Shown here: positions 31,090 to 44,115 of the stretch, piece by piece | Layout: the number at the start of each line of letters is the position of its first letter | Position numbering within the stretch: the first letter of the stretch is position 1 | NCBI GenBank assembly: GCA_943735955.1 | Contig: OX030957.1 | Span: 9,812,600-9,876,599, forward strand | Direction: 5' to 3' | Length of the DNA: 64,000 nucleotides | Source: Piscicola geometra | Taxonomy: Eukaryota; Annelida; Clitellata; Hirudinida; Piscicolidae | Position numbers and translations under genes: made by a program | The notes under the pieces: generated by a model | What the model saw: the letters and a program-made list of their open reading frames with translations, nothing else | The model's database searches: none | Told to the model about the DNA's origin: nothing

Positions 31090-34000
31090 TGGAGGTTGAG
31101 ATGGGGGGTTGGAATGAGATTGGAATTGGAAATGAGGTTAAAAAAATTCTTTTCTAAATCATATTAAAGTTTTGAGAGAAATTGGAGATAACCTTAAATG
31201 TTCATAAATCTGGAAAAAATCTAACTGACGTACGATATAAAAAGTAGAATGGGAAAATAATATCTAAGTTCAAAAACGAAAAAAATTGAAACTTGAAACA
31301 TGAGACCGCTTTAAGCTCATTGCAATTATAATCATGTTTTAAAAAATTTTTCACGTTTCTTAAACAACTCTTCAGATTTCGTTCTCCCATCCAATTTTAT
31401 CTCTTCCACTCCACTTTACTACCTATTCATCTTGCCTCTTACTTTCTCAATTATTAATGCACTGTTCTCTTGATCTTTACTTTTCTTATTTGATCTTTCC
31501 ATCTTTTTTCCCTTTTTAAAAACTTATTTTTAACATACTTCCTACTACACTCTATGTTCTTCCACGTTGCAATTTAAGGCCATTCTTTGTTCTCCTTGCC
31601 TTGCAGTACCATCCTACCAAACCAGCCCATACTCCCACGGCATGATTTCAAGTTTAATAAAATAATTGCTTTCTTTTTTGCGCAGAATCCCATTGTGTTG
31701 TGTGCTTTACGATTTTATGTAGATTTCACATCCCAATATTAGCACTTCAATCAAGATTTAACACAATGCAACGGCCTTTAATAAAACAAAAGACATTACA
31801 ACACATTATAATACAATGCAATGAAAAATAATATACTTCAATAAATTTAACTACAGGCAATGCAATATAAAAATACGACAGAAGGTGAAGTAACAGAATA
31901 GAATATAATGAATAATTTTTCCAATACTTTGAATAGCAGCATGAATCCTGCGATAAAACAATGGTTCAAAGCGTTTCTTGTTGTTTTTTGGTTTCTGATG
32001 AATGCTTCTATCCTTCTCGGGCTGCTAACCCACGAACCTGCCAACAACTGCACGAGTAGTCTTCATTCATTTTCCCGTACAGCTCATGGAAACTTCATCA
32101 ATGCTAATCTTTCACGGTCTTTGAATTAATTAATTGGTGTATTGGACGCAACAAAAAAAAATATTTTTTAAAGGAAGCTGCTGATTGAATTGAGTCTTCA
32201 AAAGAGTTGCTCGTTAATGCTTTGAGATGCTGTTGTATTGATCGGGTGTTGTATTTTATTGTCGAGGTAATGGTTTTATGTATTTCTTGTGACAGCAGTG
32301 TTTTTGAGGTTTTTTAGTGTTTTTTGGGTCGTACGGTAAATTAGTTGTGTGGTGTTTTAGAGGTGGTGTCTTGTTCAATATAACTTAAGAAGCAAAAGAT
32401 CTTTATCTCGAAATAAACATGCCAACATGTAAAACAAAGCAACATTTATTTTTTATAAAAATGTGTGCTAAAAAAGACAAACTACGTAACAACAGCCTTA
32501 TCAGCGTCTCCCTTTAGATGGATGGGCAGATAAGACGTGTAGAGGGACAATCGGAAGATCAGGAAAAAGAGATGCAACTTGCAAACAACGACTTTGTTTC
32601 ACACCATAAAACAGTCTACATTACAAGTTCCCACTTTCATTAATAAATAATAATTTTTTTGTAATAACTTTTCAATAGTTTGTTATTGCATAAAATATAG
32701 CAACATGAAAGACCCTTTCAGTTCAAAAAATATTTTTGGTTTCTTACTCAAAGTTATTTAGATCACTCAAACTCTAACGTTGAATCAGCACAGACTCTAT
32801 GTTTCAAGTATCAATGTATAGCTTAACAAGCCCATGAAAAAGTCATGAAATGTGAGGCAAAAGGACGTAAGGTGGAGTAGAGGGTCGAGTGGGAGTCATA
32901 AAATAACGCTAACGAAGTCAAAACATTTGATGGATGATGCGAAATGAGGTGAATTCAAGATCTTTGTTGATGTCTGAAAGCCATCAGAAGGAGTGTAAGT
33001 TACTGCCTCTAAGCCATCAAATAAAACAAAGTTCATGTTACACTCCATCACCATTTAAAAAATGGATTGTTCAAAGCAAAAAGAATTCTCAAGATTTTTG
33101 CTGTCTAAAATACAGTCAATCGAATCTTACCTAATTTTTACTAACGCTCAGTATTAAGATTTCATGTTTGGCTAAAAGTAAGTGTCAGAAAAGTACTCAA
33201 GTTGAATAATTGCTCAAAATTAGCACTTGTTATCTGAATAAATATAAAATAATGGTTCTTTACTACATGACCTCTACCACGAAACAAACGCCCACCACGT
33301 CAAAAATGTTTTTTAAAGAAGACGAAGCTTTTAGTTTAATTTTTCATTGAAGAACTTAAAATTGGAAAATGTCAGTATTTCGATTTCTGTGCCTCCAAAT
33401 GAACTCCCAAAATTAGATGTCCACTTAAGATCGGTTTGTGCCGCATGGCGTCCAGTGTTCATCTTCAGTTTGAAATTTTAATTTTATTATATAATATTTT
33501 ATTAAATTGGAGCCGACAATAAATAGCTGTTTTTTTCCTAAATGCACTTTTAGCAACAGTGTCTGAGGTCATGGAATAAAGAACCAAAAATATGTAACAT
33601 TGTTTAGTTCTTAATATATTCTCAAAAGTAACAAAAGTAATGTAACACTAAATATGAACTGTTAGTTATTAAATTAAAAAGTTAACACAGAGCTGAAAAG
33701 GATGTGTGTTTTTTTGCTTGTCTCGGATGGCGAAGTATTGTCAATAACGCAGTGTTTATAGTTCAGGCAACAGACGCATGCGTGCACAGATTGTCTAAAG
33801 GGTGTCAGATCAATATCGACGGGCATCGAAGCTCAATGAACAACATCGCCATTCTGCTGATCTCGCCTCTGTATTGACTATGAGAGTTTAGATTTGCTGA
33901 AGCTTGCAGATGTATTATTTATTTGACTACTTTTTAAAAATTCCATACAACCTGAACTCCATTTACATATAATCTTGACATTTTTCCTTTAAAACTTGTT

Positions 34001-35320
34001 CTTTTTAACAAGCATGCTGTCTTTTTTCTTAGTCACTAAAAACAAGAAAGAGACAAGGAAGGAACATCGAAATAACATTTGCTCACACCTCTATCAATCA
34101 TGCTGTCCAACAAATGCTTCTTTTAATCTGGAGAACGTTCAATAATTTAAGGTCTTACTGAAGCTTAGAGTGACATTCTTTTCCACCAACCATTTAATTA
34201 ACTGAGGTTCTACAAAAAAGCAGTTTTTTTCTAAATTGGCTTCTTTATTACTTCTATCTATTTAGACCATTTTTTAACTTTTAACGTTTTTGGCATTTTG
34301 ATCCTATTTACCTTTAATCTTGAAATGTATTTGACAATCTTTTTTCCCTTTCTCTTACAATCTTTTTCTATTTTTATCCGTCTCTGACGATTGAGTCATT
34401 AGCACAACAGGTCTGTAGCACGTTGGGCAGGTTTCATGCAGGATGACTAATCACATGTCGTACAGGGCAGTTTGTTAAAGCTGGGGCAGATCACTTGGTA
34501 GCCCTTCTATGAAGGTGTCTCAAGAAAGCTTGATTAATTGCGGAAAGAAAGCTTTAGAATTTAATACGCTTTAAGTCTGTATTACGTACCACGATGCAAA
34601 AATGAAATCCAATTATGCTTGGATTTCGGTGCTGTAATAAGGAATATTTAAAACAGTTACAATTTTTAAAATAAATGTTTAATATTTTTTTTCAAACTTT
34701 AATATATTTCAAACTATATTAATTGTCAAAAAAGATTCTTGTAATCGGGTCCAACATCTTTTTTGACTATCTGAGCCATTGCCATCTCTACTCAAAAACA
34801 TTTATTCCATCTTAAATTATTGTACTCATGTCATTCCAAACCTCTTATATTCATTTTATACTTTCAAGCATTTCAAACATACTCATCCATGGGCGGCGAT
34901 CTTGGGGTGTAGTTAGGGTCCACCTCAATGTGAACCCTCCCCCCACTTTATTCAATAAAACATTTTAAAGCTTTTGTTTCGATACGAGCACAATCTTCAA
35001 CCATGTCATAAAACATATTATAATAATACATTGTGAGTATGTGTAGTTATAGTAATACTCATTAACATATTTTAAAGATATCAAACATTACATGCTAGAA
35101 TTGAATGTATTTGCACAATATTTATAATTCTTGAGATCATTAAAAACTTTTTTTGCTCATAAATATAACCATTTAATTGTTCTATTTTATGAATGAAACT
35201 TTCAAAATTTTTAGATAGAATTCTAAAAAATGAAAAGTAAATTTAAAGAGATAGTTTTAAAATGGAATGGAAGAAGTTTTAAATATTTAGAGTGAAATTT
35301 GAAAAAAGCATGAATGGGTT
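31090..35320. other. AT-rich sequence with few signals
   Basis: At 31908-32129 (plus) a 73-codon frame includes KQWFKAFLVVFWFLMNASIL, a signal-anchor-like stretch, followed by NNCTSS; it could be a 5' exon but has no visible partner. A block near 33360-33440 resembles 44345-44400 (GTCAGTATTTCG...CTGTG). No gene is firmly supported. Confidence 0.3.
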
Positions 35321-35659
35321 GAGAGTGATGAAGGAATGGATGTCAAGCAGAGTATTGTTGCAATTTTTGTAAGAATGATGCTTTGGAGATGTATTCAATA
35401 CACAAAAGTCTAATTAGACGCGACATGGGGTTTGGAAGTCTAAATGTGCCTTCAGTTTTCAATTCAATTTTTAAAAGTGGAGAATAAACTATTTATTTAA
35501 TCAATAGTTTGTTGTTTTTCAAAAATAATAGATGTAAATTCCACATAAAAGGGTTTAATACTTTTTTTATAAAACTGCGATAAACTAAAAGATGTATTCG
35601 ATGGTTGCCATTTACAGATAATATCAGCTTCCCAAAAATATTACTGAGATTCTTGGCGA

Positions 35660-35854
35660 GCGGGTTGGCTTAGATGGTAAGTCGTTAGACCTGCAACTTA
35701 AAGGTCGCCAGTTTCGAATCCCTGTACAGCCAACCGTGAGCTATCATATACCTAGTGTATATGATGCGGTGTTTCACGACTTATGTCGTGTGAGTGGCGC
35801 TTCAGTTGCGTGCCCGGGCGCTATACAAAACTGACATTTTTTTTTTTTTTTTTT
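35660..35854 (+). mobile_element. tRNA-derived SINE, copy 2 (well preserved)
   Basis: The head GCGGGTTGGCTTAGATGG contains the A box, TTTCGAATCC is the B box and AGCCAACC closes the tRNA-like part. The body has ATACCTAGTGTATATGA, and the 3' end GCGCTTCAGTTGCGTGCC...CTATACAAAA is followed by a T run. The last 34 bases before the tail (35797-35830) are identical to the 3' end of the LINE at 37642-37675. Segment D lacks this insertion. Confidence 0.88.
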
Positions 35855-36539
35855 AAATACTTTTTAAAAGTTGAATTATACAAATTTTGTTTTCCAATTG
35901 TTTAGCTGAGATTAATTAGAAAGTCAATCTAACAGTATTAAAATCTTCCATGAAAAATCCAATACCAACCAGCTCTACAGCCTACAGTTTTTAACTCTTC
36001 AGCAGCATTAAATAATCTACAACGACCTGCTTCTTCAGATGCATGAAACTACAATCCCCTTCAAGAATTAGACAATTTCTGTAAAGCTTCTGTCTCCTCC
36101 TGAGACACTCACCCATGCGTGCTATAGTCTTTACGAGTGCATGTGGCACTAGAATTCAATTTTTAAAATGTGGAAAAAATAAACTTTAAAAGTTAAGAAA
36201 ACTATTAGAAGAGAAAGGAACATAAAAAACTCAAGTAAAAAGTATTAAATAATTGAAGGATTTACCATTGTCTAAGTGCGTTCTAACTTATTGAAAAAGT
36301 ACTAAAAATATATCATGAAATAATTAAAAACTTGTTAAAATTTATAATTTTTCAATAATGTGCTATAAACTTTCCAATTTCTATCTTGTTTAAAAAAATA
36401 TATTTCTCAAATCTCAGCAGATGTGCTTTTAACAACCACTCATCGACAAAGTCTTCAACACCCTTCTTCCAGATTGAAACCATTCAGTTCAACAACATTG
36501 CAAGTTTTTATTCAAATTCTCTTCAATGAAGCAAACAAT

Positions 36540-36835
36540 CGTTGCCTGCTTCTTTTATATTCAAGCCACAAACCTTATTTATTTGCCATTCTATTCCTGA
36601 ACTGTTCTATAAGCGTGCTATTTGTGCAGTGTGATAGTTATCGCATGATTTGTGCGGGATTCTTTCGGAGTTTTTATTTTTTCAGGCATCTGAGGCTCTT
36701 TATTGGATCCCTCATGACAACATCAATCATTCTCTTTCCGTTGCTTTTTTCTTTAACCTGCTTCAAAGAGCTTTCATCTCAGCTGAATAAAACGACAAGT
36801 TGAGAGGCGTGTGACATTAAGAAATGTGAGTTGCC
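36540..36835 (+). pseudogene. Conserved exon-like block (copy C), frame broken
   Basis: After the acceptor TTTTTATTTTTTCAG the plus strand reads ASEALYWIPHDNINHSLSVA and FFFNLLQRAFIS as in segment D. A base is then lost relative to D (GCTGAATAAAACG against GCTGGAAAAAGACG), which gives a stop. The 290-bp block is nearly identical to D, including the sequence before the acceptor. Unknown family. Confidence 0.45.
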
Positions 36836-37049
36836 AGTGTTTTTAAGTGAAAAACAGTAAATATCATTTGCAACAGTGGAGTAATGATGCTTTAAAACAA
36901 GTCTATATTGATATTAACGTGGGATATGGGTTCAAACTAGAGTCCTGCACAGAGACAGAATTTTCAACCGTTTCTGAATCAATTCCATCCACATTTCTCA
37001 TTAAGCGATGGCCTTCTTACCACATAATTTTTCAAGCGGCAGGAATCTT

Positions 37050-37200
37050 AATGCTGATGAATTGAATTTCGAATGTGTTACATTCGAGGAGCGGCATGAA
37101 GGTGTTAAGTTTGATTACTTCTACGACGCCAAAGCAATTTGCTGGACGTATGTGATTGGCAGCCTCTTAAGTCCTGTTGAGGTGCTAGAAGTCACATTGC
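37050..37200 (+). other. Conserved exon-like block (copy C), unknown product
   Basis: The plus strand reads NADELNFECVTFEERHEGVK, FDYFYDAKAICWTYVIGSLL then SPVE with a possible GAG/GTGCTA donor. Segment D (54535-54680) reads the same with a TGA replacing TTA. The minus strand is also partly open with a good acceptor in both copies, so orientation is uncertain. No family recognised. Confidence 0.4.
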
Positions 37201-37269
37201 CATTAGAGTACAGCTTGTCTTTCGCAGTGAGTATAGCCAAAGCTTACCATGTATGTCTTTATATATATC

Positions 37270-37695
37270 CTTTAAATAGCCATCAACACATTCAAAATTC
37301 TTCAAACTTCAAAACCGTCATATCTCAGCAAACTCATAACTAAAAAAACATCAAACAAACAACTGCGTTCATCTTCCTCTCTTCTCCTCAACCAAGAATC
37401 CACTACAAACAACATCTCAAAAAGAGCTTTCCGTCACGCAGCTCCAACAACTTGGAATGCCCTTCCACCTGCACTTCGAAGCATCAACCAATTTTCGACT
37501 TTCAAAGCCAAACTGAAAACTCATTACTTTAACTTAGCCTATCATTCTTAATAATTACTCCATGCTACTCTTTGCTTTCCTTTTCATAACATTACTATTA
37601 TAATTACTTTTATTTCTTTATTGCATTACGACGCAGTGAAAGCGCTTCAGTTGCGTGCCCGGGCGCTATACAAAAATGACAATTATTATTATATA
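37270..37695 (+). mobile_element. CR1/L2-type LINE 3' end (copy 1)
   Basis: Reading in the plus frame up to the TAA at 37551: KRAFRHAAPTTWNALPPALR then TFKAKLKTHYF. This is the conserved C-terminus of CR1/L2-like reverse transcriptase ORFs (R.FR..AP..WN.LP..IR...FK..LK). The 3' UTR ends GGGCGCTATACAAAAATGAC plus ATTATTATT. The 5' limit is uncertain. Segment D lacks it. Confidence 0.8.
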
Positions 37696-38268
37696 TTTAT
37701 TTTTGAAAGTTATTTGAGCTAACGCATATAATGTCATTTCACTTAATTTTTTATTGTATTTATTATATCTATTTGTGTATAAATTGTTTGAATTTTAATC
37801 TGAGTCTTTATTTTATCCTAGTTCTATTTTTATAGCATCATTACGGAAACTGAGATACAGATTTTGCGAGCGACGATAATGAAATTACGTCTAACGCGAT
37901 CTCTCTTCTTGATGCCTGCTTTCCTCGCGTATTCTTAACGTAGTGTCATATACGAAACCATTAAAATTGTAAAAAAAAGTAAATTTTTACAATATAATGT
38001 GAGCTGGCTACGATCCGCATATATTCAGGTCAAACCGTGCAAGTAAACCCTTGAATCTACGAAGAATTGATAAAAAAAGCTAATGGCGTCATTAAATTTA
38101 AATTTTAATGAATTTTCAGGTTTTAGAATGCTGTGAAGGTGAATTCGTTGAACTAAGTGGTTGATGGAAATGCTAAGAGTGAAGAAGATGATGAATTATC
38201 GACATTATCAAAAATAATTTACTTGATTAACAAACTAAGGAACAAAAATATTTCTACATAACGAATTA

Positions 38269-38966
38269 TTGTCGACTATTGCTTCATCACTCATCAGATG
38301 CTTAGTAATATCAAGGTTAGACTATTGTAATAGTACACTATACAACATTCCTCAACAACAAGAAATTCGACTCATGAACAAAGGCGCTCGAATCACCTTA
38401 AACATCATAACACCTATTCAACATACCAGTTCATCTAAAAATTTCAAAAGTCTACACTGGCTTCCGGTTAAATTTCGCATTCTTTTTAAAATTGCCACCA
38501 TCACTTTTAAAACACTTACAACATCTCAGCCCTCTTATCTCAGAAACCTACTCACCATCAAAAACAGCAATAAACATCTTCGTTCATCATCCACTACGAC
38601 ATTACTTAAAGCTCCTGTAAGAACCAACATAGCCAACCGTGCATTCCGCCACTCATCGCCATCTATCTGGAACAGCCTACCACCACACATCAGAAACAGC
38701 ACATCCCTAACAATATTCAAGAAAAAATTGAAACTCATTACTTTCAACTAGCATTTAATTAATCATCTTTCCTCTTATTTTCTCTTATTTCATTGACTTA
38801 TTCACTTTGTAGTCATTTACTCAGTCATTTATTTCATGATTTAATTTTTATTTATTTTTACTATTTTTCTAATTTAATTATATTTCATTCCACTGACAAA
38901 GAGCGCTTCTTTTGCCTACATAGCGCTATATAAATGAATTTTATTATTATTATTATTATTATTAGA
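38269..38966 (+). mobile_element. CR1/L2-type LINE 3' end (copy 2)
   Basis: A 160-codon open frame encodes the reverse transcriptase C-terminus: SRLDYCNSTLYNIPQQ, SLHWLPVKFRILFKIATITF, RAFRHSSPSIWNSLPPHIRN and FKKKLKLITF, then TAG. The 3' UTR ends AGCGCTATATAAATGAATTT followed by an ATT repeat tail. The frame is intact but 5'-truncated. Segment D has the flanking sequence without it (about 55320-55340). Confidence 0.88.
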
Positions 38967-39166
38967 ATCGAAACGCTTTAGATTTCGCAACATGGAGACA
39001 AGCAGTCAATTTTGTGTCGAGTTGCGATTAACGTAACAACGCATTTTGCTGCTCTGACTACCTGCTCTAGTGAGCAAAATTATGAGACTAAAGTACTCGG
39101 ATGAAAAATTTTTAAGCCGTAGATGCAAGTCAACCTTTTACCAGATATTTCCAAAAGATTCTATCT

Positions 39167-39239
39167 GCCCGGCTAGCTCAGTCGGTAGAGCATGAGACTC
39201 TTAATCTCAGGGTCGTGGGTTCGAGCCCCACGTTGGGCG
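39167..39239 (+). tRNA. tRNA-Lys (anticodon CTT)
   Basis: 73 nt with a 7-bp acceptor stem (GCCCGGC paired with GTTGGGC plus discriminator G, one G-T type pair). It has the A box TAGCTCAGTCGG, the anticodon arm TGAGA-CTCTTAA-TCTCA with CTT at 34-36, and the B box GGTTCGAGCCC. There is no intron and no encoded CCA. A TTTTT terminator lies 6-10 bases downstream. It looks functional. It is absent from segment D. Confidence 0.95.
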
Positions 39240-40714
39240 TAACATTTTTATTACCACTGTGAAGGTCATATGACTTGCAGTGGTTTTAAACGCCATAAAA
39301 TAATTTCGTTTGGAAGGTTTATGAGAACGCCGAGAAGGCCTCCCATGATTCTCAAGTCTGAACTAATGCTCATATAACGCTTCAATGGCTCGTTTTAACA
39401 CCATTTTGCGTATAAATAAATGTTGGTCATTCCCTAAGAAACATAAAACAGTTTTTGAGCTTCATTGTTCGAACATCCTTTTCTTTATGGCCCTTGAAAT
39501 ATGGTCTATTTGATACAACGAAAAAGTAAACAATTTCTTTTTATCGCTTAAATCATGAATGGTTTGTGAAGGTTTTCGGATGTTTTTTTTTCAATCCTGT
39601 CGTTAAAGCCAAGCTATTATTAAAAAAGCTGATTGTTTGGATATTCACTTAAATTTTTACATAAGCAGCAAACATGACTAGACATTTTCAAGTGAGTTGA
39701 TAAGTCACAGAGCTCATGACAGGACACGCATTTAATGCCTGAGCAAAAAAATAAAAGTTAGAAAAAAACTTATAAAAGCAATTGAGTAAGGAATCAGCAT
39801 GAACAATAACTGAATGATGTAGAGACAATCTATGGTGTTCAAATGAAACAAATGAAGAAAATACCGATTGGAAAATGAACTATTTTGTTATTAGTTTTCT
39901 CAAGAATCAGTTAGAAATTCTTGTTTTCTCTTGGGCTGGCAATTCGGGTATTGATTGCTTCTTCCTTTTCTTGATAAAACAATGCAAACAACTCTCAAGC
40001 TGCAAATCAGATTTCATGCTATCAAGATTTCAAGACGATATGTGATTTGTCATCTAAGCATGCAGTCCTAATGCACAGTTTATCTAAAAAATAAAAATTA
40101 TTTTAAAAAAGTATATTTTTATCTTGAGTATTAAAAAAATATTCAGATAAAAATTTAAAGTCTTAAAAAAATTTTTCAAAAGATTTTTGTTGTTGAAACT
40201 TTAATAAAATATTTATTATCTATTTAACTACATTTGTTTTTGTGAAATAGGAATTTTGAAAGAAACATGAATGAAGCATTGATAAAAACTTGTCAAAAGT
40301 CGTGGCTTCGTTTCCCATCAAATCTAGTAACATGTTTTAAAAAAAAAGAAAATAAGAACGTTTCTCTGAGAGTCTAGCAAGAACAGTGCTTATGACGTTT
40401 TTTTACGCCTATTTTACTTTTCCCGTCATTTCCTGCACTTTTATATAGAATCGTTTTGACACTTTATTTCCGTATTGGCCATCAATCACACGGAAAAGAA
40501 ATCTAAAATAGATTGAACTGACAGCTGTTTGAGGAATTACCATTTACTAAAGGAATTAGAAAGATTAGATGTTAAAGTTGAGTGGTCACTGATGCAGTGA
40601 AATTGAAGAAGTCAATTTGAGAAAGCATTTGCCGGAATGATATTTTAAAGAATCTATAAACGAAAGACGAAAAATTACATAGAAAAAAATATAAGCGAAA
40701 TACTGATTCAATAT

Positions 40715-40952
40715 TTAAAACAATAAGTATCGTAAAAAATTGCATCTCATAAATAGCGAAACCACTGCCATCAATCCCGTGACCACAAGAACAGCTTTCT
40801 GTGGAGATGTCTCAGCAACACCATCTTCACAACGGAGTATATTATACCCCTTATTTGCTGCCACAAAGTCGTTACCGCAGCCACGTAACGTTCTTCTCTT
40901 GTAGACAATGCTATGCGGAGATTTAGGTGCAGTTGAAGACAATTCTAGAATT
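40715..40952 (-). CDS. Terminal exon with C-terminal transmembrane helix, unknown gene
   Basis: Acceptor CAATTGTTTTAG, phase 2 in. The frame (about 79 codons) reads LELSSTAPKSPHSIVYKRRT, GCGNDFVAANKGYNILRCED, then SPQKAVLVVTGLMAVVSLFM and RCNFLRYLLF before the stop. Two cysteines flank a short extracellular part, then a single helix and a short basic tail follow. This suggests the end of a type I or GPI-like surface protein. No family recognised. Confidence 0.5.
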
Positions 40953-41209
40953 CTAAAACAATTGAAATTATATATAAAAAAGTTTAATAACACAAGCTGT
41001 ATAAAATTAAAGAAAACTAAGAAAATTTAAAAAAATCCCAATGGTGCCTACTTAAAATTCAGTTTTAAACAAATATTTCAAATATACATCTTCAAGTTTT
41101 ATTAATTAAACCATTTAATTAAACCATTTAATTAAAATGCACCCCGTTCTTTTTGAATCAAACGTTTAAATAATTACTTTTTTTTAGAACTTAGAAGTGT
41201 TTTCATGAA

Positions 41210-41430
41210 GACCATTTGTTGCTTTCTTTTCACGCATACGAGCGCCATTGTTCAACTCAGAGCCTACACAAAACCTTTTACATACTCCACTGGGAATATA
41301 AATTGCTGGAGTGGCTTACAAAATTACTCTCAGAAGCAGAGTGGAAAATGACGGTGACAAATATAAATCTTGAAAGCCATTGTATTTTGGTGAAGTTATT
41401 AATGAAGCGAATTGTAAAAATAAAAAATAC
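41210..41430 (+). other. Conserved exon-like block, unknown
   Basis: The plus strand reads KTFYILHWEYKLLEWLTKLL then SEAEWKM. Segment D (57990-58070) reads KSFYTLNCEYKLLRVACKII. The pattern of change suggests former coding, but no splice sites or family can be assigned. Confidence 0.3.
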
Positions 41431-41439
41431 CTAGTTGAA

Positions 41440-43730
41440 TTGGCAACGCGTAAAAAATGTGTTGTGGGTTAAATAACATGTTCAGAAGGGGTCCAACGAC
41501 AGCAAACACCCCAGTGAATGTTTACCCAGCTTAAGTGTGAAGAAGTCCTTGAAGCTGAGTCAACAATATAAATTAAAATACTTTAGAAATTTGTATGCAA
41601 ATGCAACAAAAGTACAAATAAAAAATGTTATCTTTAGCAACTTTTTACAAAGTCTAGCATGCTTATATATACTTGTTTGCTCAAAGGTTTCAATAGTGCT
41701 TGACGATTGATGACTAAGTTTGAGATGTTCCCAGCATGGACCCTGCTAAGCATAACAAACAGTTACGATAGGCTGACAAATACCATGGAGGCTCACAAGG
41801 AATTACAGGGATTACAGTATAGAAGAGATATTTTAAGCCAATCTCGTTTATTTTTTACGAGAAAAAACGTGGCTTCAAAACCACATTTTAAATTTTGTTT
41901 TTTTCTTTTCCTCTTTATTGAGTGAGTTGTACTATATTTTATGTTATTTTACTTTATTTCATTATGATTCATGCTTTCAGATTTTATTGCTCAGTATTGA
42001 CGGATCTCAACCTCTAGGCTTATTATTCCACGTTCATTTACCGTAGTAATGTTCCAATAACTTTTGGTAGTAAATCAAAAGGTTCATAAAATCTTTCAGC
42101 TTTATAATATACACGCAATGAATATATAATAAAATATATTTACAACTTAAATATTTTAATAAGTAGAGTAGATTTTTGTTTAAATAGTTACCGAAGTTCA
42201 AATAGTTCAAATAAAGCTTAAAACTTATGAGAATCAGACACTCTTTTCATTACCATACGCTGTGGTTCATACCTTTTATGTTGCTAACGTAGCAAGCCTC
42301 AATTATACACAACGAGGCAATTGAAGTGAAAGCACTTTGCGTGATGTCCACTGTTCGTTGACGTATCAAACGCATAAAGCTCAAATATGAATTTGAATAT
42401 TATTTATACTTCAAGTTTTTCGTTTTTAAACTTCTTAACTGGATTATCTTGCATTAGTTTAGACGTTAATAAGTTATTATCTTTCAAAATTCTTAGAAAA
42501 TATCAAAGATTAGCCTTTTTTTTCTTTTGTCCACCTAAGGCTTCAGCTCATAATATTCCAAATTAATTTTATGTGTTTATAGTTTTTAGTCATAAAATTT
42601 TTTTTAATGACATAAACTACAGTTTCATTTCTAGCTAAATCTTTTTTTACATTTCACAATTAAAATCTTCATAAACTTAATTTCCAAATAAATCATTTTG
42701 CTTTTAAATTTTATTTGATGGTTTTCATTTTTCATTTAAAATGTTTTCACTATTACAAGCTCACTAGCTCTTCCTTATCTGCTTCTTTCATTCGAACGGA
42801 TGCAGTCCTTCCAGAGCTTTGGCTTCTAACTTCAACGATTTCAACATTTACTTTTATCATTAAATCTTTACTATTCAAAATGAAATTTTAGAATATTTTC
42901 AGAACTCCATTAAACTTTCTGAACAAGAACGGCGCCATTTTAGCATACAACACACCAGGGAGTCGTATTTACACTTGTTTTACTACTCGCATCACTATGC
43001 TCAGCTCACAAAACCCTTGTGTAATTCAACCTTTATTTACAAGCTTTTTGCCTCCCATTTTCACCCTCTTTCGATTCAGATTTAGGGTGTGGGGTGTTTG
43101 GTTCTATTTTCCACTTATTCGTTTCTTTTTCATTCAGTAAAAAACCTTTCACTGGAATTTTTTGAAGACCAGAGAATACAACTCAAGATTTTTACAACTA
43201 TTAAACATTTCTCTTTGATGCTGAAACTTAATCATTGATCACCTACCGGGAAACTCGATCTGATGTATTTTTCCGTAAATTCTTTCCAATAAAGCATATT
43301 CATTCGCAGCGTTAACTTAGGGTGCTAAGGTGATTGGTACTAATTTCCCACACTTACCACAATTTCTATTTTTTCTTCATTTAGTTAAAAACCTTTCACT
43401 TTAATTTTTTAAAGACCAGGGAATACAACCACTAAACATTCATTTGGCGAGCGAAAACATATTTATTTTCAGCACTAATGCAGCCTATTTTAATAGTTTT
43501 CAATTACTTTAATTTCTTTTTTTCCCGCACAAATCCATGTCTTGATTAAAGCATTCAGGCTCCCATCAATAACCACACGATAGACAAACTATTTCATCCG
43601 TCACTTTGCCGATGATTGTTTCGTGTAAATCAATACTCAATTTCAAAATCTTTTTGTTTAACAAGTGGTGACATTATTTTATTTTGGAGTTGTATATTTC
43701 ACGGCAAGAAACGGAGCCTTCTGACCTTCT
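41440..43730. other. AT-rich sequence with diverged duplicated blocks
   Basis: Blocks near 42940-43080 and 43540-43700 match segment D (59205-59340, 59610-59760). No gene is recognised. Confidence 0.4.
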
Positions 43731-43739
43731 AGCTGCACC

Positions 43740-44115
43740 CGACCAATGGCGATGATGATGATTTCTCTGAAAACTCCACGGACTTGGAGCACAGAACCAA
43801 CAACTACGTCCTTGAGATTAAAACAGCTCTAGTTAAACAACAAGACTCTTTTCTGGCAGTTTTTAAACATCGAAAGTTGAATTAATTTGGCCACGTCGTC
43901 AGACACGATTAATTGTTCAAAATGGTGGTACAAAGCACGCTACAAAGAAGACGTCGTCAAGGCCTTTACACACAAAAACTTGATGATCAACCTGAAAGAG
44001 CGCACGTCCCTTTCCCTTGAACAGTCTTCTCAACAGTTTTGAGTTACGCGGGATAACATTGTCTAATGAACACTTCGTTCACGAGCATGATGATGATGAT
44101 GATGATGATATTAAA
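43740..44115 (+). mobile_element. LINE 3' end fragment with GAT tail (copy 2)
   Basis: The plus strand reads FLAVFKHRKLN, a stop, then FGHVVRHD, homologous to the 18970-19270 fragment, with a downstream LQRRRRQG segment. It ends in a pure GAT run (44088-44109). A separate short motif TCTGACCTTCTAGCTGC...GATGATGATGAT at 43718-43768 belongs to another GAT-tailed repeat family. Confidence 0.7.
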
